DNA of 16,863 nt from Pseudomonadota bacterium (GCA_009843005.1 VYEH01000211.1:7071-23933), one strand, 5' to 3'. Positions 6,529-16,332 are shown, numbered from the stretch's first letter. Made by a program: numbers and translations. The notes: generated by a model from the sequence alone, not told the origin.

Positions 6529-8787
6529 GTGTTTGAGTTTCTCTTCAAGTATTCCCCGACCGTTTTCGAGAACGGCGAACTCGTGCTTGCGAGCGGCTGG
6601 CCCGTGTGGCTGCTGGCCGCGGGCGTGGCCGCGGCGGCGGCGGCGATCGCGGTCAGCCTGTCCAGGCGGCGGGACACGCTGCCGGCGCCCCGGCTTGCCG
6701 CGATCGGGCTGCTCCAGGTCGCCATGGTGGCGGTCATCCTGACGCTGCTCTGGCGGCCCTCGCTGTCCACTCAGACCCTGCGCGCCCAGGAAAATTCCGT
6801 GGCGCTGCTGCTGGATACCTCCGCCAGCATGAGCTACGGCGAGGGCGGGGAATCCCGTCTGCAGCAGGCGGTGGCGGCGCTGGACGGCGGCGCCCTGGAC
6901 GATCTGGCCGAGCTGTTCGAGGTGCGGCTGTACGCCTTCGCGGGCGCATCCGAAGGCATCGATGCGCTCGCCGACGTGCCCGCCCCGGGCGAGGCCACCC
7001 GTATCGGCAGTGCGCTGGTGGACGTGCTGCGGGAGGCGCGTTCCTCGGCCCTGGGCGCGGTGGTGCTGATCAGCGACGGCGCCGACAATTCGGGCGAACT
7101 CGATACCGCGCGGCTTGCGGAGATCGCCGGCTACGGCGTGCCGGTGCACGCGGTGGGCGTCGGCCGCGAGTCCATACCGGAGGATATCGAGCTTGAGAGC
7201 GTGGCGGTCTCCGACCAGGTCATGCCGGGCTCCAGGATCAGCGCCCAGGTCAGCATCCGCTACGCCGAGCCGGGCGAGGCCCGGCTGCGGGTCTACGACG
7301 GCGATGCGGTCATGGCGTCGGAGCCCGTGACGCTGCCGGCGGGCGCCGGGATCACCACCCGCTGGGTGGAATTCGACGTGGGCGAGGCCGGCGTCAAGGA
7401 CCTGCGCTTCAGCCTCGACCCGCTGCCCGGCGAGGGCAATGTCACCAACAATACCCGGTACCGCACGGTGGTCGTGCCCGAGGCCCGGCGCTCGATCCTT
7501 TACGTGGAAGGCGAGCCGCGCTGGGAGTACAAGTTCATCCGCCGGGCGCTGGACGAAGATCCCGCGGTGCGCCTGGCGAGCCTGCTGCGAACCACGCCGA
7601 ACAAGTTCTACCGCCAGGGCATCGATTCTCCGGACGAACTGGAGGGCGGCTTCCCGGAGGACCGCGAAACGCTGTTCCAATACGACGGGCTGGTCATCGG
7701 CAGCTTCTCGGCGGCCGGTCTGACCGAGGAGCAGCAGGAACACATCCGCGATTTCGTCAGCGAACGCGGCGGCAGCCTGCTGATGCTCGGCGGGCGGCGC
7801 GGCCTCGCCGACGGCGGCTGGGGCAACAGCGTCGTTGCGGAGGCGCTGCCGGTGCAGCTTCCGGACCTGGACGCCGCCAGCTTCATGCGCGTGCCGGTGC
7901 CCGTCGAACTGACCGCCGAAGGCCAGGAATCCCTGGTGACCCGCCTTGACGCGGACCGCGAGTCGAACCGGGAGCTTTGGCTCCAGATGCCGGACCGCGC
8001 CGACTTCCTGTACGTGGGCGCGGTCAAGCCCGGGGCGGTGACCCTGCTGGAAGCCGAAGTCCGGGGCACGGCCCAGCCCCTGCTGGTGCACCAGCGCTTC
8101 GGCCGGGGCCAGGTGTACGTGCTCGCCAGCGGCGGCACCTGGCGATGGCAGATGCAGCTGCCGTCGGAGGATCAGCGCCACGAGACGTTCTGGCGCCAGA
8201 TCCTGCACGCGCTGGTCTCGGCCACGCCGGAACGGGTGGTGCTCACCGCGGAGCGGCCCTACTACGTCGAGGAGGACGAGGTGGTGCTCAGGGCGCGCGT
8301 CCGGGCCGGCGGTTTCGAGCCCGTGGGCAACGCCAGCGTGGAGTTGTCGGTATCGGGCGACGCCCTTGCCGGCGACCCGGCCGCGGCGGAGCCGGTGCTC
8401 ATGCAGCCGGTATCCGGCGAACCGGGCGCCTACGAGGCGACCGTGTTGGCCGATGCCGCCGGGCTGTACCGCTTCGAGGCCAGCGCCGAGGTGGGCGAGG
8501 AGACGCTGGGCCGGGCCGGGTATTCGGTGCGGCGCGCCACCGGGGTCTCCGAACACTTCCAGATTCAGCAGAACCGCCCACTGCTTGAGCGCGTCGCCTC
8601 GCTGACCGGCGGCCGCTACTTCACCCTGGGCCAGTTGGACGAGTTGCCGGAAACGATCCAGTTCTCCGAGGCGGGCATCGTCGAGCGGGAACTCCTGGAC
8701 CTGTGGAACATGCCCTTCGTCTTCCTCCTGCTGCTGTTGCTCAAGGCCGGCGAATGGGTGCTGCGGCTGTTCTGGGGGCGGCTGTGA
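6529..8787 (+). CDS. vWA-domain membrane protein with glutamine-amidotransferase-like region
   Basis: This 752-residue protein has two N-terminal transmembrane segments (about 24-45 and 55-77), a von Willebrand A domain, a central region and one C-terminal transmembrane segment (about 728-748). The vWA metal site (MIDAS) is intact: D96-T-S98-A-S100-M, with a later SDGADN (D183). An Ig-like beta region (~222-310) follows. A class-I glutamine-amidotransferase-like Rossmann region (~318-560) then begins SILYVEGEPRWEYKFIRRAL and includes FVSERGGSLLMLGGRRGL. I see no Cys in a nucleophile position there, so it is probably non-catalytic. Most of the protein should lie in the periplasm. The start is GTG 6529, about 36 nt after a candidate promoter, making this the first operon gene. 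The stop overlaps the next gene by 4 nt. It resembles large vWA proteins found beside MoxR and DUF58 genes; I infer a metal-dependent adhesion or assembly role. Confidence 0.85.
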   Translation: MFEFLFKYSPTVFENGELVLASGWPVWLLAAGVAAAAAAIAVSLSRRRDTLPAPRLAAIGLLQVAMVAVILTLLWRPSLSTQTLRAQENSVALLLDTSASMSYGEGGESRLQQAVAALDGGALDDLAELFEVRLYAFAGASEGIDALADVPAPGEATRIGSALVDVLREARSSALGAVVLISDGADNSGELDTARLAEIAGYGVPVHAVGVGRESIPEDIELESVAVSDQVMPGSRISAQVSIRYAEPGEARLRVYDGDAVMASEPVTLPAGAGITTRWVEFDVGEAGVKDLRFSLDPLPGEGNVTNNTRYRTVVVPEARRSILYVEGEPRWEYKFIRRALDEDPAVRLASLLRTTPNKFYRQGIDSPDELEGGFPEDRETLFQYDGLVIGSFSAAGLTEEQQEHIRDFVSERGGSLLMLGGRRGLADGGWGNSVVAEALPVQLPDLDAASFMRVPVPVELTAEGQESLVTRLDADRESNRELWLQMPDRADFLYVGAVKPGAVTLLEAEVRGTAQPLLVHQRFGRGQVYVLASGGTWRWQMQLPSEDQRHETFWRQILHALVSATPERVVLTAERPYYVEEDEVVLRARVRAGGFEPVGNASVELSVSGDALAGDPAAAEPVLMQPVSGEPGAYEATVLADAAGLYRFEASAEVGEETLGRAGYSVRRATGVSEHFQIQQNRPLLERVASLTGGRYFTLGQLDELPETIQFSEAGIVERELLDLWNMPFVFLLLLLLKAGEWVLRLFWGRL

Positions 8788-9761
8788 GGATCCTGGCGAG
8801 GCGCTTTGAAGGCCTGGTGCGGCCATTCGTTGGCCTGGTGCGGCGATTTGCTGGCCCGGTGCGGCGATGCGTTGTCCTGGCGCTGCTGTTCGTCCCATTG
8901 TGGCTGGCGCCAGCGGCGAATGCGGAGCTGTACTACCTGATCGTCGGCGGCCTGGGCGGCGAGCCCGCCTACGCCAATCGATTCCTCGCGCAGACCGAAA
9001 CCCTCGCCGACGCCGCGGCGCGCTCGCTGGGCGACGACGCCCGGGTCACGCTCCTGAACGGCGAGGACGCCACCCGGGAGGCGCTCACCGAAGCCCTGCA
9101 GGGCCTGGCGGAGACCGTCACGCCCGCCGATACCCTGGCGGTATTCCTGGTCGGCCACGGCACCTACGACGGCTTTGCCTACAAGTACAACCTCCCGGGC
9201 CGCGATCTCGACGGCGAGGAACTGGCCGAACTGCTCGGCGCCGTGCCCGCCGGCCGCCAACTGGTGGTCAACACGACCAGCGCCAGCGGCGCGGTGCTGG
9301 AATCCTGGGCGAAGGATGGGCGTACGCTGATCACCGCCACCCGCAGCGGCGGCGAGCGCAACGCCACCCGCTTTGCCGAGCACTGGACGGCGGCGCTGTC
9401 CAGCGAGAGCGCCGATACCAACCGCAACGGCATCATCACCGCCCAGGAAGCCTACGACTACACCGAGCGGATGGTGGCCGAGAGCTACGAGAACGAGGGC
9501 ACGCTGGCCACCGAGCACCCGCAACTGACGGGCGAGCCGGCGGAGTCGTTCACCGCCGCGCGGCTGGCGGCCCGGGTGGCGCTGACCCAGGAACTGGAGC
9601 GGCTGTTTGCCGAGCTGGACGGCCTGGAGGGCCAGGTCCAGGCCCTGCGCACCCGGCGCAGCGAGATGGACAGCGATGTCTACCTGAACGAATTGCAGGC
9701 CCTGCTGCTGGAACTTGCGCTGGTGCAGCAGCGGATCGACGATGCCCGCGCCGAAGAATAG
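8784..9761 (+). CDS. Caspase-like (C13/C14 fold) protein with Ser in place of catalytic Cys; EF-hand-like loop
   Basis: This protein has 325 residues. After a basic N-terminus with heptad repeats comes a signal peptide or anchor (about 29-47, ending PAANA), so it is exported. The rest follows the caspase/legumain fold: strand YYLIVGG, DTLAVFLVGHGTYDG with the catalytic His at H125, LDGEELAELLGAVPAGRQLVV, the nucleophile loop N163-T-T-S166-A-S-G169, and LITATRSGGERNATRFAEHW. In active members the loop reads Cys-x-Ser-Gly; here S166 replaces Cys, so it is probably a pseudo-protease or uses an unusual nucleophile. D211-T-N-R-N-G-I-I-T-A-Q-E222 is a canonical EF-hand calcium loop. A helical, Leu/Gln-rich segment (~265-320) may be a coiled coil. 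The start GTG 8784 overlaps the preceding stop (GTGA), fixing it over the upstream in-frame start at 8703. A 78-nt gap follows. Confidence 0.72.
   Translation: MRILARRFEGLVRPFVGLVRRFAGPVRRCVVLALLFVPLWLAPAANAELYYLIVGGLGGEPAYANRFLAQTETLADAAARSLGDDARVTLLNGEDATREALTEALQGLAETVTPADTLAVFLVGHGTYDGFAYKYNLPGRDLDGEELAELLGAVPAGRQLVVNTTSASGAVLESWAKDGRTLITATRSGGERNATRFAEHWTAALSSESADTNRNGIITAQEAYDYTERMVAESYENEGTLATEHPQLTGEPAESFTAARLAARVALTQELERLFAELDGLEGQVQALRTRRSEMDSDVYLNELQALLLELALVQQRIDDARAEE
8802..8885 (+). repeat. In-frame 21-bp tandem repeat, 4 units, at the N-terminus of the caspase-like gene
   Basis: Units start at 8802, 8823, 8844 and 8865. The first three share GGC-C(T/C)G-GTG-CGG at their ends, and the fourth is degenerate. 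They encode RFEGLVR, PFVGLVR, RFAGPVR and RCVVLAL, so the repeat extends the positively charged region just before the hydrophobic export segment. The 7-codon period keeps the frame. Confidence 0.85.
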
Positions 9762-9780
9762 CGGCGCGCGGTGCTCTCCA

Positions 9781-9840
9781 CGGGCTCCCGGGCCACGGGT
9801 TGCCGAACCTTGCATAAGCGGTCTGCGGGCTCCCGGGCCA
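9781..9840 (+). repeat. 15-bp direct repeat before the TPR-peptidase gene
   Basis: CGGGCTCCCGGGCCA occurs at 9781-9795 and again at 9826-9840. The last base of the second copy is the A of the downstream ATG. Each copy holds the palindrome CCCGGG. The intervening bases show no further repeat, and the 78-nt gap has no recognisable Shine-Dalgarno or promoter. Confidence 0.8.
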
Positions 9841-12280
9841 TGAACCTCCGGGCCCCAGCGGCCTGTCCGGCGCAGGCCGCTATGGCGGCGGTCGCCATGG
9901 CGGCGTCGGCCCTGGCGTTGCCCGCTGCGGCGCAGTCGATCGGCGCCCAGCCGTTCGACTACTCACCCGACCGGGATCCCGCACTGCAACCCTGCGACGA
10001 GCGCTACCATCGCGGCGAGCGGGCCGAAGCGGCGGCCTGTTACACGCGGGTCTCCGCGGAGAGCCTCGACGGCGCCGTGCGCGCCGAGGCGGCCTGGCGG
10101 CTGGGCGACCTGCAGGCGGCCAACGCCTTCTTCCGCACCGCCCTGGAACTCGATCCGGAGTCCTTTGTCATCCGGGAGCGCTGGGGGCGGCTGTTCCTGG
10201 CGACCCACCAGGCGGACGAGGCCGCCAGGCTGTTCACGGAGGCGCTGGAACTCAACGAGGACTACACGCCTGCCAGGCTCGGCATCGCGGCGGTCGCCCT
10301 GGGCCGCTTCGAGGATCGCGCCAGGACCATCGTGGAGGAGGTTCTGGAGGGTGACGGGCGGCACATTGAAGCGCACCTGATCTCGGCGCGGTTGAGCCTT
10401 GAGAACGGTGGGGTCGATGCCGCCAGGGAGGCCCTGGACGAGGCGCTCGACATCGCCGACGCACAGGACCTGCCCCCGCTGGAGGTCTACTCGCTGCATG
10501 CGGCGGCGGACGTGCTCCAGGGCATCACCACCAGCGAATGGACCGATCGGGCCCTGGCCTACAACCCGTCCTACGGCGAGATCCACGCCACGCCGGCCTA
10601 TTACTACCTCATCAACCGGCGCTACCGCGAAGCCGTCGAACTGCTGTTCGAGGCGGTGCGCATCCAGCCGGATCTGTGGACCGCCCACGCCGAACTGGGC
10701 GTCAACCTGTTTCGCCAGAATCGCGTCGAGGAGGCGCAGGCGCACCTGGCGCTGGCCTACCAAGGCGATCCCTTCAGCGCACAGACGGTCAACACGCTCA
10801 GGCTGCTCGACAGCCTCGAGAATTTCGTGGTGCTGAGGCGCGAGTTGCCGGAGCGGGAGGTCGGCGCGGGCGTGAGTACGCAGGTCGGCGCGGAGGTCGG
10901 CACGGAGGGCGAGACCAGTGCCGTTGTTTCCGCGGAAACATCAGCTGCGCCCGGTGAAACCGCGCCGCCCGGCGAAACGACTGCCGTGTCCGGGGAAACC
11001 ACCACCCCACCCGGCATGCTACTGCGTCTCCACAAGGACGAGGCGCCGGTCATCGATGCCTACGTCACCGACCTGGTTGCCGACAGCGTCCAGGCCTTCA
11101 CCGAGCGCTACCAGTTTGAATTGCAGGAGGACGTGGTGGTGGAGCTCTACCCGGAGCACGACGACTTTGCGGTCCGGACCCTGGGGCTGCCCGGCATCGG
11201 CCTGCTGGGGGTGGCGTTCGGCTACCTGGTGGCCATGGACAGCCCCTCCGGCAGCCGTGAGGGCGAGTTTCACTGGGGGACCACGCTCTGGCACGAGATC
11301 GCCCACATCTTCACCCTTGAAGCCACCGGCAACCTGGTGCCGCGCTGGTTCAGCGAGGGGGTGTCGGTCTTCGAGGAGTGGAGCACCGGCCCGCTGCCCG
11401 GCCGGCACATCCCGGTGCGGGTGCTCGAGGCCATGGCGGACGACCGCTTCCTGCCGGTCGCCGAACTGGACGGCGGCTTCATGCGGCCGACCTATGAGGG
11501 CCAGGTCATCGTTTCCTATACCCAGGCCGGGCTGCTGTGCCAGTACATCGCCCGGGAATGGGGCCAGCAGGGGCTGGTGGACATGCTGAACGGCTTCGCC
11601 GACGGACTGAGTACCGCCGGAGCGATTCGCGAGGGCCTGGGCGTTGCGCCGGAGGAGCTGGACCGCGGCTTCCGGGAGTTCCTGGAAGTCGAGTTCCGCA
11701 CCACGCTGGACGGGCTGGAAGAGTGGCGGGAGTACACGCGCGCAACCTATGAGGCCCTGGACGCGGAAGACTTCGAAGCGGTGATCGAGCGCGCCGAGTC
11801 CGCCATCGCGGCGTATCCGGACTACGTGGACGACGGCGACGGCTACATTCCCAAGGCGCTGGCCCTGGACGAACTCGACCGGCGCCCGGAGGCCATGGAC
11901 ACCCTGGAAACCTACTGGCGGCTCGGCGGTTATTCCCCGGGCGCCCTTCGGCGGCTTGGCGCCTGGCTGCACGACGCCGGGCGCCCGCAAGACGCCATCG
12001 CCGTCTACGACGACCTGATCATGGTCACGCCGCTGGACGCCGAGGTGCACACCACCCTGGGCGACTGGATGCTGGCCGAGGGCATGGCCGACGGCGCGTT
12101 GCGCGAGTACCGGGCGCTGATGGCCACGCAACCCCACGACATGGCGGGCGCCCATTACCGGCTCGCCACGGCTTTTCTTGCGCTTGAGGATCAGGCCAGG
12201 ACCCGGGAGCATCTGTTGTATGCTCTGGAAATCGCGCCCCACTACCGTGAGGCGCAGCAACTGCTATTGGAGATCGTACG

Positions 12281-12284
<4 letters not shown>
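9840..12284 (+). CDS. TPR protein with gluzincin-type zinc metallopeptidase domain (Peptidase_MA-like)
   Basis: This 814-residue protein begins with a signal peptide (about 1-31, ending LPAAAQ), so it is periplasmic or outer-membrane associated. Residues ~45-335 form TPR-like helical pairs (for example AARLFTEALELNEDYTPARLGIA and REAVELLFEAVRIQPDLWTAHAELG). A low-complexity linker (341-392) follows, then a metallopeptidase domain with H485-E486-I-A-H489 and the downstream ligand motif WFSEG (E506). All the zinc and catalytic residues of a HExxH...E gluzincin are therefore present. TPR-like helices return at ~640-814. The start ATG 9840 is chosen because the signal peptide begins there; an in-frame GTG at 9771 has no better ribosome site and would add a non-export-like stretch. 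The stop overlaps the moxR TTG by 4 nt. I infer a protease whose TPRs recruit substrates or partners; the substrate is unknown. Confidence 0.85.
10935..11015 (+). repeat. In-frame ~21-bp repeat, 4 units, in the TPR-peptidase linker
   Basis: Units of 21, 18, 21 and 21 bp start with GAAAC at 10935, 10956, 10974 and 10995. They encode ETSAAPG, ETAPPG, ETTAVSG and ETTTPPG. A preceding stretch (10860-10920) contains further GGTCGGCGCGG copies encoding VGA/EVGT units. The whole forms a flexible Glu/Thr/Pro/Gly linker between the TPR and peptidase domains. Confidence 0.8.
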
Positions 12285-13312
<1,028 letters not shown>

Positions 13313-13408
13313 GGCGGGCTCGTGGAAGGCTTGACCGAAGCGCAGGCGGATCCGTGGAAAGTTTGAGCGTAGCGCAGGCGGGCCCGTGAAAGCTTTGACG
13401 GAAGCGAG
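13313..13408 (+). repeat. 32-bp imperfect tandem repeat, 3 units, between moxR and DUF58 genes
   Basis: Units occupy 13313-13344, 13345-13376 and 13377-13408, each starting GGCGG and sharing CCGTG-AAAG-TTTGA-GAAGCG-like positions. The first base of unit 1 directly follows the moxR stop. The period is not a multiple of three and the units contain stops, so it is noncoding. The third unit ends in GAG and, with the next two bases, gives the GAGGG that serves as Shine-Dalgarno for the DUF58 TTG at 13418. It interrupts an otherwise overlapping gene series. Confidence 0.85.
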
Positions 13409-13417
13409 GGCAGCACG

Positions 13418-14338
13418 TTGGCTGTGGTGACCGCAACCGCGCCGGGCGCGGCGTACGACCTGCTCAAGCCCGAGGTGCTGGCGAGCCTGTCCAACCTGGA
13501 ACTCGTGGCCCGGGCCGCCGTGCACGGATTCCTCAACGGCCTGCACCGCTCGCCGCTGTTCGGCTTCAGCCAGGAATTCGTCGAGTACCGCGCCTACGCA
13601 GAGGGCGACGACCCGCGGTTCGTGGACTGGAACGTCTACGCCCGCACCGAGCGCACCTACATCAAGCGCTACCTGGGCGAGACCAATACGCGCCTGGTCA
13701 TCCTGCTGGATGCCAGCGCCTCCATGGGCTACGGCTCAGGCGACATCACCAAGTTGCAGTACGCGAAGTACCTGGCCGCGACCCTGGCGTATCTTGCCTC
13801 CAAACAGCACGATGCGGTGGGCCTGATCGTCTTCGACGAACAGGTGCGCGAGCACCGCCCGCCGTCCTCGCGGGTGGGCAAGCTGAGCGGCGTGCTGCAC
13901 GCCATCGACCGGGCCGAGCCCGGGGTGGGCACGGACCTGCGAGTGCCGTTCGAGACCTTCCGCCAGTTCGAGCGCGGCCGGGGGCTGGTGGTGGTCATCT
14001 CCGATTTCTACTGCGTGCCGGAGGCGATGATCAAGGGCGTTCAGCCGCTGGCCTACCAGGGCCAGGACGTGGTGCTGTTCCAGTTGCTGGATCCCCAGGA
14101 ACTGGAACCGCAGATGCGCGAGTCGGCGCTGCTGGAGGACATGGAAACCGGCGAGGCGATGGAAGTGTCCCCCATCTTCATGCGGTCGCGCTACAGGGAG
14201 CGTATCGGCGAGCACATCGAGGCGCTTCAGGGGTGTGCTGCGGGCGCCGGCGTCGACCACAAGCTGGTGAACATCGACGAATCGCTTGAAGGCGCGCTGC
14301 GCAACTACCTGCTGTTCCGGCAGAGGCGGCTGCGGTGA
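13418..14338 (+). CDS. DUF58 domain protein (vWA-like)
   Basis: This soluble protein of 306 residues is the usual partner of MoxR. The DUF58 signature is at about 43-85: HRSPLFGFSQEFVEYRAY, then GDDPRFVDWNVYARTERTYIKRY cut across ~66-88. A vWA-like fold follows with D98-A-S100-A-S102-M-G, so the metal site is intact. Further on, VVVISDFY (~190-197) is the second strand of that fold. No signal peptide or membrane segment is visible, so it should face the cytoplasm alongside the ATPase. The start TTG 13418 has GAGGG 7 nt upstream; GTG codons at 13424 and 13427 are possible but worse placed. The stop overlaps the next gene by 4 nt (GTGA), indicating coupling. The molecular role of DUF58 proteins is not established; genetic pairing suggests an adaptor between MoxR and the membrane vWA proteins. 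Confidence 0.93.
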   Translation: MAVVTATAPGAAYDLLKPEVLASLSNLELVARAAVHGFLNGLHRSPLFGFSQEFVEYRAYAEGDDPRFVDWNVYARTERTYIKRYLGETNTRLVILLDASASMGYGSGDITKLQYAKYLAATLAYLASKQHDAVGLIVFDEQVREHRPPSSRVGKLSGVLHAIDRAEPGVGTDLRVPFETFRQFERGRGLVVVISDFYCVPEAMIKGVQPLAYQGQDVVLFQLLDPQELEPQMRESALLEDMETGEAMEVSPIFMRSRYRERIGEHIEALQGCAAGAGVDHKLVNIDESLEGALRNYLLFRQRRLR

Positions 14339-16332
14339 CGTTCCTGGCGCCGGCATTCCTGCTGGGACTCCTGGCCATCGGCGTGCCGGTGTGGCTGCAC
14401 CGGCTGTCGTCCACCAATCCCAATCGCCAGCTCTTCAGTTCGGCGATGTTCCTGGAACCCGGCGAGCCGCGCCGGGTGCTGGCGAAGAAGCTGCAGTACC
14501 TGCTGCTGCTGGCGCTGCGCGTCGGCGTGCTGGCGCTGCTGGCGCTGGCATTCGCGGGGCCTGCGCTGCAGGGCGCGGTGCAGAACCTGGTCGCCGACAC
14601 CGCCCGCCTGCACGTCATCGTCATGGACCTGTCGGCCTCCATGGGCCACGGCGAGCGCTGGCAGCGCGCCGAGGCGGCCGCCGGGGCCGTGGTCGGGGAT
14701 CTCGGCGCCGGCGACGCGGCGCAGTTGGTGGCTGCCGGACGGATCGTCGAGGTGCTCGAGGAGCCCACCCTGGACCGTGATGCCGTTCGCAGGGGCGTGG
14801 CGACCCTTGTGCCCGGCCCGTTCGCCCTGGACTACGGTCAGTTGATGCGTTCGGTGGACAGCCTCGCGAGGGGCGCCGAATTGCCGGTCACCGTCCACGT
14901 GATCACCGATGCCCAGCAGAGCGCCCTGCCGCCCAGGTTTGCGGATCTCGCGCCGCGCACGCCGCTGGAGCTGGTGGTGCACGACGTTTCCGCCCCGGAT
15001 GAAAGCAACCTGAGCGTGGACGGGCTGGCCTGGTCGCCGGTGTCGGGCGACTTCGTCGCCGGCGTTCGAAGTTATGCGGACGAGGCGGCGGAACGGACCG
15101 TGACGCTCAGGCTCAACGGCGCGCTGGCTGGCGAACGGCAGCTCACCGTGGGGCCCGGCGATTCGGCCCAGGTGACATTCGAGGGGCTGGAACTGGCGGC
15201 CGGCGGCAACCGCGTCACCGCCGAACTGACGCCCGGCGACGACCTGGCGGTGGACGATACGCGCTACCTGGTGGTCAAGCGCCCGGAGCCGCGCCCGGTG
15301 CTGATGGTCAGCGCCGACGGGCGGAGCGGCGCCTCGCCGTTCTTCGCCTCGGCGCTGGGGACGCTGGCGGCGCAGGACTACCGAATCGATCCGGTCACCG
15401 CGGCCGGTCTCGCCGACCGCGCGCTGGAAGACTACGTATTCATCGTGGTGACCGACGCCGGGGTGCTGGAAGACGAAGACGCCGCCCTGCTGCGCGCTTA
15501 CGTGGAGTCCGGGGGCGCCCTGTTCATGGCGCTGTCCAGGCGCTCGGCGGGACTCGCCGAGGCGCCGGTCACCGGGCACGGGTTCGAGCCCTTTTCAGAT
15601 TTCGGGCGCCGCGACGGGGAGTTCCTGGTCGTGGGCGCCCTGGACCGCACCCACCCCGCGCTGGGCCGGATGGACGAAGTGCGCCGGGCGCGCTTCTATC
15701 GCCACGTGGCGGTGCAGCCGCAGGGCGGCGACCGGGTGCTGATGCGCCTGGACGAGGGCGGACCGCTGCTTGTCGAGCACACTCTCGGCGCCGGCCGGGT
15801 CATGCTGTACGGCTCATCTCTGGACCGGGAGTGGAACGATCTGCCGGTGCAGCCCGTGTTCGTGCCGATGATCGCGCAGCTTGCGGCGTACCTGGCCGGG
15901 GACCACCAGGTCAGTTTCGAAGCACGGCTGGGCGCGGCGCTCTCGGCCAGGTCCATGGGGTTCGCGGGCGCCCAGGTGTTCGCGCCCGACGGCGACATGG
16001 CGCTGGGAATCGCCGGCGCCGGGGCCGGGGACGACGTGCTGGTGGATCAGATCGGTTTCTACGAAGTCGTCGGCGCCGGCCGCACGGAACTCGTCGCGGT
16101 GAATGTCGATCCAGGGGAATCGGACCCGGCCGCAATGGCTCGGGACGAACTGGCCCGATGGAGCGAACTGGGTCCCGGAGCGGAACAGGCAGGTGCTGCG
16201 ATTTCGGGTATCATGGACGCGCCGCCCACGGAGTTGTGGCCATGGATACTGGCGCTGCTCGCCGCGCTGGTTCTGGCGGAGTCCTGGATAGGTAACAGGC
16301 ACCTCAAGGTGCGACGGGGAATAGCCGCATGA
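14335..16332 (+). CDS. BatA-like vWA membrane protein
   Basis: This protein has 665 residues. It starts with the BatA N-terminal motif (FLAPAFLLGLLAIGVPVWLH, one membrane helix at ~3-22), a short cytoplasmic loop with PRRVLAKKLQY, and a second helix (~58-80). A vWA domain follows with D98-L-S100-A-S102-M-G intact. A beta-rich region comes next (~220-320), then a Rossmann-like region near 320-470 (RPVLMVSADG, YVFIVVTDAGVLEDEDAALL, YVESGGALFMAL) resembling that in the first operon gene. A final transmembrane helix (~636-652) precedes a basic tail. Most of the protein should lie in the periplasm. The GTG start at 14335 overlaps the DUF58 stop by 4 nt. BatA-type proteins were first linked to stress tolerance in Bacteroides, but function varies. 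The shared layout with the 6529 gene suggests an ancient duplication. Confidence 0.87.
   Translation: MTFLAPAFLLGLLAIGVPVWLHRLSSTNPNRQLFSSAMFLEPGEPRRVLAKKLQYLLLLALRVGVLALLALAFAGPALQGAVQNLVADTARLHVIVMDLSASMGHGERWQRAEAAAGAVVGDLGAGDAAQLVAAGRIVEVLEEPTLDRDAVRRGVATLVPGPFALDYGQLMRSVDSLARGAELPVTVHVITDAQQSALPPRFADLAPRTPLELVVHDVSAPDESNLSVDGLAWSPVSGDFVAGVRSYADEAAERTVTLRLNGALAGERQLTVGPGDSAQVTFEGLELAAGGNRVTAELTPGDDLAVDDTRYLVVKRPEPRPVLMVSADGRSGASPFFASALGTLAAQDYRIDPVTAAGLADRALEDYVFIVVTDAGVLEDEDAALLRAYVESGGALFMALSRRSAGLAEAPVTGHGFEPFSDFGRRDGEFLVVGALDRTHPALGRMDEVRRARFYRHVAVQPQGGDRVLMRLDEGGPLLVEHTLGAGRVMLYGSSLDREWNDLPVQPVFVPMIAQLAAYLAGDHQVSFEARLGAALSARSMGFAGAQVFAPDGDMALGIAGAGAGDDVLVDQIGFYEVVGAGRTELVAVNVDPGESDPAAMARDELARWSELGPGAEQAGAAISGIMDAPPTELWPWILALLAALVLAESWIGNRHLKVRRGIAA

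Noticed and set aside
6379..8898. 839-codon open frame on the minus strand opposite the vWA and caspase-like genes
   Set aside because: It is His/Arg/Gln/Gly-rich with no domain pattern, and lies antisense to two genes with clear motifs. Long antisense frames are expected at this GC content.
13313..13408. The 32-bp repeats as a CRISPR array
   Set aside because: The units are contiguous with no spacers and are imperfect, so this is a tandem repeat and not a repeat-spacer array.
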